Assembly (NCBI GenBank): GCA_030838025.1
Contig: JAUTXM010000293.1
Location: 1 to 8,564, forward strand
DNA from: Acidimicrobiaceae bacterium
GTDB lineage: Bacteria; Actinomycetota; Acidimicrobiia; Acidimicrobiales; Palsa-688
Direction of reading: 5' to 3'
DNA: 8,564 bases
Position numbers and translations under genes: made by a program. Positions 1-6,472 of the stretch are shown here, piece after piece. The notes beneath the pieces were generated by a model. That model saw nothing but the letters and a program-made list of their open reading frames with translations. It ran no database searches and was not told the DNA's origin. Position 1 is the stretch's first letter. Each line of letters starts with the position of its first letter.

Positions 1-1602
1 CTCGATGCCCAGGGTTGGCCGGTGGAGGCCGTTCACGTGCGCACCTTCGCCGGCCGCCTGGCGCTGGCCCTCGGGCATCCCGCCATCGCTCGCATCGAAC
101 TCACACGGGCCGTGGCGGCCCGGGCCCGGGGCACCGCCGATCTTCGGGCCCAGGCCTGGCACGGGGCGGCACTGCTGCGACTGGCCGACGGTGATCGTGC
201 GGGGGCGCGCCGGGCGCTGCAGCGGGGAATGGCTGTCGTCGACGAATACCGGGCGTCGCTTGGCGCCACCGAGTTGCGTGCCCACGCGGCCAGTTACGGA
301 TCGGATCTCGCCCGGCTCGGGATGCGCCTCGCCCTCGAGGAAGCAAAGGCGGTCGATGTCCTGAGATGGGCCGAACGGTGGCGGGCCGGCGCCCTGCAAC
401 GGCCGTCGGTGCGACCACCCGAGGACGAGCGGCTGGCCGCCGCGCTGACCGAGTTGCGCCAGGCCCAGGCCGAGTTGCGGACCGCCTCTTTGAGTGCCAC
501 TCCGGGCCCGGGGTCGAGCCCGGCTGGGGCCGCGACCCCCCTCCGGGCCCGAATCGCGGAACTCGAACGGTCGGTTCGAAGTCATGCCCGCGAGGCAAAA
601 GACGACGCGGCCGCGACTGGGCGAGTCGACGTGGCCGCCGTCCGCGTGGCTCTGGGCGACCGTTGGCTGGTGGAGTACGTGTCGTTCGAGGGGCAGCTGC
701 ACGCGGTGACGGTCAACCGCAAGGGCGTCCGTCTCCACCACTTGGGGCCGGCTCCGGTCGAGGACGAGAAACGGTACCTGCTGTTCGCGATCCGTCGCCT
801 GTGGTCGTCACCGTTCCGCGCTCCCGCGGAGGAGGCGCTGCGGGCGACCGCGGCCCGCCTCGACTCGATGCTGCTCGGCCCGCTCGGCGTTCCGGCGGGC
901 GCCCCGCTCGTCGTGGTGCCCACCGGGGTGCTCCACGCCTTGCCGTGGTCGGCGCTGCCGAGCCTGGCGGGGCGACCGACCACCATCGCGCCGAGCGCCG
1001 CACTGTGGCTGGGAGATCGCCACCGCATATCGGTGCCTACCAGCGGGCCTCCCGTGGCACTCGTTGCCGGGCCGCATTTGCCCGGCGCCGAGGAGGAGGT
1101 GCGCCAGATCGGGACGATCTATCCCGACGCGCAGACGCTCCAGGGCACCAACGCCTCGGCATCGGCGGTGATGGCTGCCCTCGAGAGCGCGGACGTGGCC
1201 CATCTGGCGGCACACGGTCGTTTCCGGGCGGACAGCCCGCTGTTCTCATCGATCCTGCTGGCCGATGGACCGGTCACGGTGTACGACCTCGAACGCCTGT
1301 GCTGCGCTCCTCGCACCGTCGTGTTGGCCTCCTGCGACGCCGCCGTGAGCGCCGTCCGGGTGGGTGACGAACTGCTGGGCACCGCAGCCGCCCTCATCGG
1401 TCTCGGCGTGCGCTCCGTCGTGGCCCCGGTCATGCCCGTTGCCGACGGCTCGACCGCGCCGTTCATGGTTGCGTTGCACCGACGAATCCGAGCGGGTGCA
1501 ACGGCTGCGGAGGCCCTGGCGGGCGCCCGGGCCGGTCAGGACCCAGCGGTCGCGGCCGCATTCATCTGCATCGGCTGTGATGACGCCGGTGCTACCTCGT
1601 GA
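1..1602 (+). CDS. CHAT-domain (caspase-like) protease with helical TPR-like N-terminal region, 5' end missing
   Basis: The reading frame is open from base 1 to the TGA at 1600-1602 (533 visible residues), so the true start lies outside the window; the first in-window candidate start is a GTG at 22. Roughly visible residues 8-165 are Ala/Arg/Leu-rich helical sequence of the kind seen in degenerate TPR arrays, including a charged coiled-coil-like stretch near 140-165. The C-terminal third is a CHAT domain. It has the HLAAHG motif with the catalytic His at visible residue 405, and VLASCDAA with the catalytic Cys at 445, followed by the GDELLGTAAALIGLGVRSVVAP block typical of the family. The dyad looks intact, so a cysteine peptidase of caspase/separase type is expected. 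No signal peptide or membrane segment is visible, so it is probably cytosolic. It converges on a sigma factor/158-residue protein pair, with an 11-base overlap of the gene ends. The substrate is unknown; the CHAT assignment is firm and the TPR assignment is less so. Confidence 0.9.
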   Translation, partial: LDAQGWPVEAVHVRTFAGRLALALGHPAIARIELTRAVAARARGTADLRAQAWHGAALLRLADGDRAGARRALQRGMAVVDEYRASLGATELRAHAASYGSDLARLGMRLALEEAKAVDVLRWAERWRAGALQRPSVRPPEDERLAAALTELRQAQAELRTASLSATPGPGSSPAGAATPLRARIAELERSVRSHAREAKDDAAATGRVDVAAVRVALGDRWLVEYVSFEGQLHAVTVNRKGVRLHHLGPAPVEDEKRYLLFAIRRLWSSPFRAPAEEALRATAARLDSMLLGPLGVPAGAPLVVVPTGVLHALPWSALPSLAGRPTTIAPSAALWLGDRHRISVPTSGPPVALVAGPHLPGAEEEVRQIGTIYPDAQTLQGTNASASAVMAALESADVAHLAAHGRFRADSPLFSSILLADGPVTVYDLERLCCAPRTVVLASCDAAVSAVRVGDELLGTAAALIGLGVRSVVAPVMPVADGSTAPFMVALHRRIRAGATAAEALAGARAGQDPAVAAAFICIGCDDAGATS

Positions 1603-2068
1603 TCCAAGGGGTGACGACCGCCCCCTCGTGGGCGTGGATGCGCAACCGGCAGCGACCTGGACTGGTGGTCAGGTGGAACCGACCCAGTTCGTCGGTCCGG
1701 GCCCTGACCATCTGGCCGGTCGTCTCGAGGTCCACGTCGACGGACATGGGGGGCGTGATGGCTCCGACCACCGTCCGTCCGTCCGCCTGAAGGTCGAGGT
1801 CCACGTTGACCTGAGGTGTGGCGAACGTCACGAGACGGTCCGACGGCTCGCCCCGGGACTCCATGGTCACATCGTGGCGGAACAGCAGCGCGGCATCGCC
1901 GACGAGGCTGTCGGCCACAAGTTCTGCCAGCTCGGCGTCGACGTCACTGAGCTGAGCGACTGCCTTGGCCGCACGCACCGCATCAGCGGGAACCGGATCG
2001 GCCCGGTCGAGGGATTCCGAGAGGAGCGCCAGCAGGCCGTCGTCGTCGGAAAGGTCGAAGTGGGTCAA
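1592..2068 (-). CDS. Two-part 158-residue protein paired with the sigma factor (function unknown)
   Basis: The start is a TTG overlapping the sigma factor's TGA (TTGA, 2065-2068), and a near-perfect GAAGGAGG ribosome site 6 bases upstream makes this start convincing. The stop is TAG, inside the convergent CHAT gene. Residues about 5-58 are acidic and helical (DPVPADAVRAAKA, then DAELAELVADS). Residues about 78-150 look like a small beta-sandwich: alternating hydrophobic strands, a TPPMSVDVDL strand and TDELGRFHL followed by SPGRCRLRI, which resembles carboxypeptidase-regulatory/Ig-like repeats. From memory, proteins with this layout recur in actinobacteria beside sigma factors and CHAT proteins, but I know of no characterised member. 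There is no zinc-binding HxxxCxxC anti-sigma motif and no membrane helix. Tight coupling to the sigma gene suggests a partner or inhibitor of it; this is inference. Confidence 0.82.
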   Translation of the reverse strand: MTHFDLSDDDGLLALLSESLDRADPVPADAVRAAKAVAQLSDVDAELAELVADSLVGDAALLFRHDVTMESRGEPSDRLVTFATPQVNVDLDLQADGRTVVGAITPPMSVDVDLETTGQMVRARTDELGRFHLTTSPGRCRLRIHAHEGAVVTPWITR

Positions 2069-2694
2069 GGCTGTCCTCCTTCAATAAAGGGGCGGAACTC
2101 CGGCGCACTCCGAAGTCGGTCGAGGCAGCGTTGGCGCGTGGGGCCGATGCTGCCGTGCGGCATGGCGAGGAGCTCGCTGATCTCCTCATAGGAGAGACGG
2201 GGCATCGCGGTCAGGAGGCGGAGCAGTTCTCGGCAGTTGCGGGGCAGCGCCCGAAATGCCGTGTGCAAGGCGACGCGAACCTCGCGCTCGACCAACCGAT
2301 CGTCGGTCGACGGCTCGCTGTCCTCGCGCTCGAGAGGCTCGTCGGAGACGACCACCCGGCCACGAGCCCGCAGCAAGGTGTGCGCCTCGTTGCGGGCGGT
2401 GGTCGCGATCCATCCGGGGAGGCGTTCCGGCTCGCGGATGGTATGCAACCGCTCGAACAAGCGGCAGAACGTCCCCGCGAAGACGTCCTGGCGGTCGTCC
2501 CTGGAGAGCCCGAAGTCTCCGATGGTGTGCCAAACCAACCGCTGCAGCGCCTCGACGAGCGCTTCTTTGGCCTGGAGATCGCCGTCCCGGGCCAGCTTGA
2601 CAAGCTCGGCGAAGTCCGGGCGCGCCGACCCACCAGCGGGATGGTCGGCGGCCGCCCTCATCAGCCGAAGCGTACTTGGAGGGGCCAGTCGCAT
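2065..2694 (-). CDS. ECF-like sigma-70 family RNA polymerase sigma factor
   Basis: The encoded protein is 209 residues from the ATG at 2694. Region 2 spans about residues 27-111, with the DRQDVFAGTFCRLFERL helix (core RNA polymerase binding and -10 recognition) and GWIATTARNEAHTLLR. An acidic linker follows (about 118-136), then region 4 at about 138-196, with LSYEEISELLAMPHGSIGPT as the -35-binding helix-turn-helix. Regions 1 and 3 are absent, as in ECF factors. The start is uncertain: the frame is open to a TTG at 2775 (236 residues; AAGG upstream), with further ATGs at 2736 and 2661. I prefer 2694 because GGAGG precedes it, although only 3 bases away, and because the upstream extension is Arg/Pro-rich and outside the domain. 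It is followed by the 158-residue gene through a TTGA overlap. No membrane-anchored or zinc anti-sigma gene is adjacent. Target promoters cannot be read from this sequence. Confidence 0.92.
   Translation of the reverse strand: MRLAPPSTLRLMRAAADHPAGGSARPDFAELVKLARDGDLQAKEALVEALQRLVWHTIGDFGLSRDDRQDVFAGTFCRLFERLHTIREPERLPGWIATTARNEAHTLLRARGRVVVSDEPLEREDSEPSTDDRLVEREVRVALHTAFRALPRNCRELLRLLTAMPRLSYEEISELLAMPHGSIGPTRQRCLDRLRSAPEFRPFIEGGQP
2075..2082 (-). promoter_or_regulatory. Strong Shine-Dalgarno site deciding a TTG start
   Basis: The minus-strand sequence GAAGGAGG lies 6 bases before the TTG at 2068, inside the last codons of the sigma factor. It is the best ribosome site in the window and supports an otherwise doubtful TTG start that overlaps the upstream stop. 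This indicates translation coupled to the sigma gene, with its own efficient initiation. Confidence 0.8.
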
Positions 2695-2845
2695 CGCCCT
2701 CCGGGGCGGTACCACGGCTCGCCAAGTGTTCGACATGTTGAACTGACGCCCGTGGGGCCGGGGCGATACATCCAATTGAACCTTTTTCGCTCCGAATCCC
2801 CTAACTCCCTTGACAACGGGCAGTCGTGCTGCTCACGAGGGAGGC

Positions 2846-4018
2846 TCAGCTCAAGCACGGACCCGTACCCACGGCACCGCCGAGTGGTTGGCGTAGGACG
2901 GCGTCGAGTTCGCTGCTCGCTAAGGCGTAGGCGGTGGTGGGCCGGTCCGGAGCGATGGCGAACGCGACACCGAGAACCGCTCCCGCCTGATTGACCAACG
3001 GCGCCCCCGAATCACCCGGATGGAGCACGCTCGACAGGATGTAGACGTTCCGGCTGGTCTGATGGCTGTCGTAGAGGTCCCGTCCCACCGCAGTCACGTT
3101 CTGGGCGATCTCGGCCGGCGCCACGAACAGCGCATCCTGGCCGTTGGGATGGCCGTACACGGCACCGGTCTCGCCGACCTTGCCTTCCGCCCGGGCCAGG
3201 GGCACCTGACCCAACCCCGGCACCCGAAGCAGGGCCAGGTCGCGGTTGGGGTCGAACAGAACCACTGTCGCCGCCAGCTTGGAGCCGTTGAGCAGCTGAA
3301 CCTTGGTGCGTCCACGACCCTCGCCGGCGACCACGTGCGCGTTGGTCGCGATCAGATCGGTGGCGACGGCGAAGCCGCTGCCGTCCTGGATCCGGTTGCA
3401 CGCCTGCCCTTCTACCTTGACCGTGGAGTGCTGGACCAAAGCGTCGGCGGCCGCGCTCATCCCGGTCGACGCGGGTGGTGAGGCGAGCGTCTCGCCGCTG
3501 TGGAGCGAGTCGAAGACCTGCGGGAAGGCGTCGGGGCCGACCAGGCGTCGCAAGACCTGCAGCGCATCGGGAGCTCGGGGAAAGTGGGCGTCGACCCACA
3601 CGCTGATCGACGAGGACCGGGCGGCACGGGCTGGCCAACCGGGAACGGTCGCGATCGAAGGAAGCAGTAGCCACAGGGCGACCAGCACGCCGAGGGCGCC
3701 GACGCCGGCACCGACGCCGCGGTCGAGGTACCGGATGGGGCCGATCGGCAACGCCCGATGGAGCCGGGCGCCCGCAACGAGGCCCAATGCCTGACCAGCC
3801 AGCGCCCCCCCGATAAGAACCATGAAGGCGATCAGGAGCCGTTCCGAGGGCTTCCCGGGGCTGATCCAGCGGATGATCTGGGGAAGGAAGCGGGCGGCGG
3901 CGTAGATGCCGATCCCGAGCCCGATCCACGACACCGCCCGGGCGAGGAAGCCCAACCGGTACCCGCCGACGCCCGCAGCCACCGCCAGGATAAATATGAC
4001 GAGGTCGAGGAGGTTCAC
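2846..4018 (-). CDS. marP: MarP-like membrane-anchored periplasmic serine protease (CvpA + trypsin fold)
   Basis: This 390-residue protein starts with GTG overlapping the trmI stop (GTGA); GGAG lies 7 bases upstream. Residues 1-120 form a CvpA-type membrane domain with about four helices (near 3-20, 29-48, 60-83 and 101-121). A linker of about 60 residues leads to a chymotrypsin-like domain from about 190. The triad appears intact: His228 in NAHVV, Asp260 in DPNRDLALL and Ser337 in PGDSGAPL. Cys207 and Cys388 bracket the protease domain, matching the disulfide known to lock active MarP (Rv3671c) of Mycobacterium tuberculosis, whose residue numbers differ by only a few. The family protease acts outside the membrane and supports acid and oxidative resistance in mycobacteria, partly by activating a peptidoglycan hydrolase. 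Its placement last in a tRNA-modification operon is unusual. Family assignment is strong; the physiological substrate here is unknown. Confidence 0.93.
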   Translation of the reverse strand: MNLLDLVIFILAVAAGVGGYRLGFLARAVSWIGLGIGIYAAARFLPQIIRWISPGKPSERLLIAFMVLIGGALAGQALGLVAGARLHRALPIGPIRYLDRGVGAGVGALGVLVALWLLLPSIATVPGWPARAARSSSISVWVDAHFPRAPDALQVLRRLVGPDAFPQVFDSLHSGETLASPPASTGMSAAADALVQHSTVKVEGQACNRIQDGSGFAVATDLIATNAHVVAGEGRGRTKVQLLNGSKLAATVVLFDPNRDLALLRVPGLGQVPLARAEGKVGETGAVYGHPNGQDALFVAPAEIAQNVTAVGRDLYDSHQTSRNVYILSSVLHPGDSGAPLVNQAGAVLGVAFAIAPDRPTTAYALASSELDAVLRQPLGGAVGTGPCLS

Positions 4019-5160
4019 ATCCCGGCTCCGCCGCCCAACGCACCGTCCTCACGCCCACACCCGGACTCACGCTCACGCCCCGGCCCGTCGTCACGCTCAG
4101 GGCCAAAGCCGAAGTCACGCTCAGACCCAGACCCGGACCCACGCTCCCGGCGAGACCCCCGCTCCCGCTCCGGCTTCGGCATCGGCCCCGGCTCCGCCTG
4201 CGGCTCCGGCCCCGGCTCCGGCTCCGGCTCCGGCTCGGACGGCTCGTACCCCGACCGGTCGGGCCATGATCCCCGGCGCCGCTGATCCCATTTCGCCTGG
4301 GCGTAGGGCGCGCTGGGCCGGCCGCCGCTCTTGCCGGCCAGCAACCGGGCCGCGGTCAGGAAGCCGGTATGGGCCACCATCCGATGGTCCGGCCGCACTG
4401 ACGGCCCATCGATGTGCCAACTCCGCTGGAGAACCTCGACCGTCTCCGCCATCCCGAGTCCGCTGTCATCCATCGCCTCGCGCAGTTGGGCCACCTGGCC
4501 GATCGTGGGGAGGTAGGCCACGAGAATGCCGCCCGGCCGCAACGCGGTCTCGGCGTGTTTGACCACCCGCCAGGGCTCGGGGAGGTCGAGGATCATGCGG
4601 TCCAGGTTCTGCTCGTCTATCCCGTCGTAGACGTCGCGAAGTTCGACCCGGTACCGGCCGAGCACCTCGGGACCGAGAAAGCTCACCACATTGGCCCGGG
4701 CCCGGTTGGCGAAGTCCTCCCGCAACTCGTAGCCGACCACGTCCGCTCCCGCCCGCAGCAGCGTCATCGACAGTGCCCCGCTCCCCACCCCCGCCTCCAG
4801 CACCCGAGCTCCTAGGAAGATGTCGGCCAGCATCAGGATCGGGCCGAGATCCTTCGGATAGATCACCTGGGCCCCGCGGGGCATCTTGAGGATGACCTCG
4901 GCCAAGGTTGGGCGAACTGCGGTATAGCTGCCGCCCCGGCTGGAGCGCACGACCACGCCCTCGGGCCGGCCGATCAGGTCGTCGTGGCTCACCGGTCCGG
5001 CGTGGGCGTGGAACTCACCGCCTACCGACAGCGTCTGCAGGTACCGGCGATCCTTGCTGTCCAGCAGCATGACCCGGTCGCCGACGACGAACGGCCGCCG
5101 GTCGTCAGCCGCCTGAGACTGGACGGCTGGTGACCCGTCCTCTCCGACCGGCTGGCTCAC
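4015..5160 (-). CDS. trmI: tRNA (adenine-58-N1)-methyltransferase TrmI with long charged C-terminal tail
   Basis: TrmI uses S-adenosylmethionine to make m1A58 in the tRNA T-loop, acting as a tetramer in bacteria. I choose the GTG at 5160, which overlaps the ttuA stop (GTGA) and places the usual short N-terminus before FVVGDRVMLLDSKDRRYL. Longer versions of the frame start inside the ttuA repeat and are implausible. The protein is then 381 residues. Residues 22-75 are the N-terminal beta domain. The SAM-binding motif is VLEAGVGSGALS at 120-131. The catalytic loop DLPEPW is at 192-197, and WHIDGPSVRPDHRMVAHTGFL (248-268) is the expected C-terminal core. Bacterial homologues usually end near residue 280-300. 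Here residues about 306-381 form an extra tail of EP repeats followed by a Gly/Ser/Arg/Glu-rich stretch, encoded by simple repeats. In many actinobacteria trmI lies beside the proteasome ATPase; here it is between ttuA and marP. Confidence 0.93.
   Translation of the reverse strand: MSQPVGEDGSPAVQSQAADDRRPFVVGDRVMLLDSKDRRYLQTLSVGGEFHAHAGPVSHDDLIGRPEGVVVRSSRGGSYTAVRPTLAEVILKMPRGAQVIYPKDLGPILMLADIFLGARVLEAGVGSGALSMTLLRAGADVVGYELREDFANRARANVVSFLGPEVLGRYRVELRDVYDGIDEQNLDRMILDLPEPWRVVKHAETALRPGGILVAYLPTIGQVAQLREAMDDSGLGMAETVEVLQRSWHIDGPSVRPDHRMVAHTGFLTAARLLAGKSGGRPSAPYAQAKWDQRRRGSWPDRSGYEPSEPEPEPEPGPEPQAEPGPMPKPERERGSRRERGSGSGSERDFGFGPERDDGPGRERESGCGREDGALGGGAGM
4030..4250. repeat. Low-complexity repeat tract encoding the TrmI tail
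   Basis: The right part (about 4170-4240) is a run of near-hexamer units of the GGCTCC/GGCCCC type on the plus strand, read on the minus strand as alternating Glu-Pro and Gly-Pro. The left part (about 4050-4150) repeats TCACGCTC- and ACCCGGAC-like motifs, giving a Gly/Ser/Arg/Glu-rich stretch. The whole tract stays in frame with trmI and adds about 75 residues after the enzyme core. Confidence 0.7.
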
Positions 5161-6212
5161 GCCGCGTCCGCCGGTCCATCCACTGACGCCGCCAACACAT
5201 CGGTACCGACCAAAGCCCCGCCGGCCGCACCCGCCCCGCCAGCCGCACCCACCACACCAGCCGCACCCGCCCCGCCGGCCGCACCCGCCCCGCCGGCCGC
5301 ACCCGAGGGCACGGGCGCCGCCTTGGCGACCAGCTTGCAGAATGCGCACCACTCCCCCGTGGTGGGGGAGCCGCAACCGGCACAGGGCTGCAGCCCCTCA
5401 CGTTCCTCCTCGGCGATCCCGGTGAACAATGGCGACACCCGATCGAGGAAGCTGAAGTAGAACGCGGCCTTCGTTCCCGGCGATTGCACCTCGATCTGGT
5501 TCAGCGCGTCCTTGTAGCCGAGGTGCTTGTTGCCCACGGCCATTGGGCATTCCTCGACGATGTAGTCGATCCCCGACAGCACGCAGTACGCCGCCATCTC
5601 CCGTTCCCCCATGCGGATCAGCGGCTTGACCTTGCGGACAAAGCCATTAGTCCCAGGCAGCACCGGAGCCTGGCGCCCCAGGTACGCCGTCTCCCACCGC
5701 AGCACGTTGCCGAATAACACCGCCGCTTCGTCGTCCAGGTTGTGCCCGGTCGCGACCACGTCGTAGCCGTGGTCCACCGCGGCCTGGTTGAACAGGTGGC
5801 GCTTTGACAGACCACACGCCGAACACGGCGCACGCTTGGCCGCCCGGGCCCCGGAAGGAATGTCGAACCCAAACTCCGAAGGGATGTCCACTTCGATCAG
5901 CTTCAGGCCCCGGCGGGCCGCGAAGTCCCGGGTGAAGGTCCCCGAAGATCCGCTGTACTCCCCGATCCCCAGGCCCAGATACAGACCGTCGACCTGGTAC
6001 CCGAGGGCGAGGAGGATGTCCCACAGGGCGAGCGAGTCCTTTCCGCCCGAGACCGCCACCAGGACCCGATCCGTCGGGCCCATCATGTCGAAGTCGTCGA
6101 TGGCCCGCGACACCTGGTCGCGGCAGTGCTTGAGAAAGCACGGCTGGCAGAACCCGGCATTGTGACGACGGACCTCGATGACGGCCGGCTCCCGGCACAC
6201 CCGGCATTTCAC
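5157..6212 (-). CDS. ttuA: TtuA, tRNA-5-methyluridine(54) 2-sulfurtransferase with Ala/Gly tail
   Basis: TtuA adenylates the C2 oxygen of ribothymidine-54 and replaces it with sulfur delivered by TtuB, giving s2T54, which stabilises tRNA at high temperature. The 351-residue protein starts with GTG overlapping the ttuB stop (GTGA). It shows the full family layout: a first zinc finger (Cys3, Cys6, Cys22, Cys25), the PP-loop ATP motif SGGKDS at 55-60, and Cys130, Cys133 and Cys222, placed as the three ligands of the family's [4Fe-4S] cluster. TGHNLDDEA is at 155-163, and a second zinc finger has Cys277, Cys280, Cys289 and Cys292. Enzyme sequence ends near 296. The remaining 55 residues are an extension containing five GAAGGA-type hexapeptides (304-333). 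TtcA (2-thiocytidine-32) is a relative, but the paired zinc fingers and the adjacent carrier gene favour TtuA. The partner E1-like TtuC is not in the window. Confidence 0.93.
   Translation of the reverse strand: MKCRVCREPAVIEVRRHNAGFCQPCFLKHCRDQVSRAIDDFDMMGPTDRVLVAVSGGKDSLALWDILLALGYQVDGLYLGLGIGEYSGSSGTFTRDFAARRGLKLIEVDIPSEFGFDIPSGARAAKRAPCSACGLSKRHLFNQAAVDHGYDVVATGHNLDDEAAVLFGNVLRWETAYLGRQAPVLPGTNGFVRKVKPLIRMGEREMAAYCVLSGIDYIVEECPMAVGNKHLGYKDALNQIEVQSPGTKAAFYFSFLDRVSPLFTGIAEEEREGLQPCAGCGSPTTGEWCAFCKLVAKAAPVPSGAAGGAGAAGGAGAAGVVGAAGGAGAAGGALVGTDVLAASVDGPADAA
5214..5303. repeat. 18-bp tandem repeat, five copies, in the 3' end of ttuA
   Basis: Five 18-base units of the type CCGCACCCGCCCCGCCGG lie head to tail. 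The two at 5261-5278 and 5279-5296 are identical, 5225-5242 differs by one base, and 5243-5260 is more diverged (it encodes GAAGVV). The period is six codons, so copy-number change would not break the frame. The core GCCGCACCCGC recurs in the LON gene tract at 7614-7670. Confidence 0.85.
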
Positions 6213-6472
6213 GCCGCGCCGCCGCCCCGCCCGACCGCGCCGCCGCCCTGCCCGACCGCGCCGCCAGAAGGTCCGCAGCCGCCCGAGATCACGGGGCGGA
6301 TCTCGATGGCGGTGCCGTCGTCGGACAACAAGGCGTCGCCGGTGACGAGCGTGTCACCCACGATGACGAGGACTGACTCGCGGTTGATGCCGAGTCGCTC
6401 GAGCAGCGCATGGACCCGCACCGGGGCAGCCACTTCCACTTCGCGCCTCGGATTGCGGAGAAGGACCTTCAC
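6209..6472 (-). CDS. ttuB: TtuB-like ubiquitin-fold sulfur carrier (ThiS/MoaD family) with extended C-terminus
   Basis: This 87-residue beta-grasp protein would carry sulfur as a C-terminal thiocarboxylate for TtuA. Residues 1-65 match the family: KVLLRN strand, VHALLERLGINRESVLVIVGDTLVTGDALL, then AIEIRPVISGG, which ends in the diagnostic Gly64-Gly65. Normally the protein stops there, because the E1-like TtuC must adenylate the terminal glycine. Here 22 more residues follow, beginning with Cys66 and consisting mostly of Gly/Ala repeats, up to the TGA that overlaps the ttuA start. The start is GTG at 6472, with a weak GGAG just upstream. The preceding 78 bases are non-coding and may hold the operon promoter. 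Pairing with ttuA makes TtuB more likely than a thiamin or molybdopterin carrier. A processing step would be needed to free the diglycine, or else the gene has changed role. Confidence 0.87.
   Translation of the reverse strand: MKVLLRNPRREVEVAAPVRVHALLERLGINRESVLVIVGDTLVTGDALLSDDGTAIEIRPVISGGCGPSGGAVGQGGGAVGRGGGAA
6214..6265. repeat. 21-bp tandem repeat (2.5 copies) in the 3' end of ttuB
   Basis: Two full units and a partial one with a period of 21 bases occur here; only one base differs across most of the comparison (C6228 against T6249). The period is seven codons, encoding GGGAVGQ and GGGAVGR-type units in the tail after the diglycine. The frame is preserved. Confidence 0.8.

Noticed and set aside
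2824..2838. TCGTG/CACGA hairpin just after the marP stop, considered as a terminator
   Set aside because: The stem is only 5 bp and there is no T-run after it on the minus strand, so it is too weak to call.
2131..2994. Long plus-strand open frame (287 residues) opposite the sigma and marP genes
   Set aside because: It has no recognisable domain and its composition mirrors the opposite-strand gene. It is a by-product of high GC content.
3012..4142. Minus-strand 376-residue frame inside marP/trmI
   Set aside because: It is Arg/Pro-rich shadow of marP in another frame; marP has full domain and catalytic motifs.
5214..5303. Tandem repeats considered as a CRISPR array
   Set aside because: The units are 18 bases head to tail with no spacers, lie inside a coding frame and have no cas genes nearby.
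5161..5376. Longer trmI start giving a 72-residue Gly/Cys/Arg-rich N-terminus
   Set aside because: This is the ttuA repeat read out of frame. The GTG at 5160 gives the normal TrmI N-terminus and the same GTGA junction as its neighbours.
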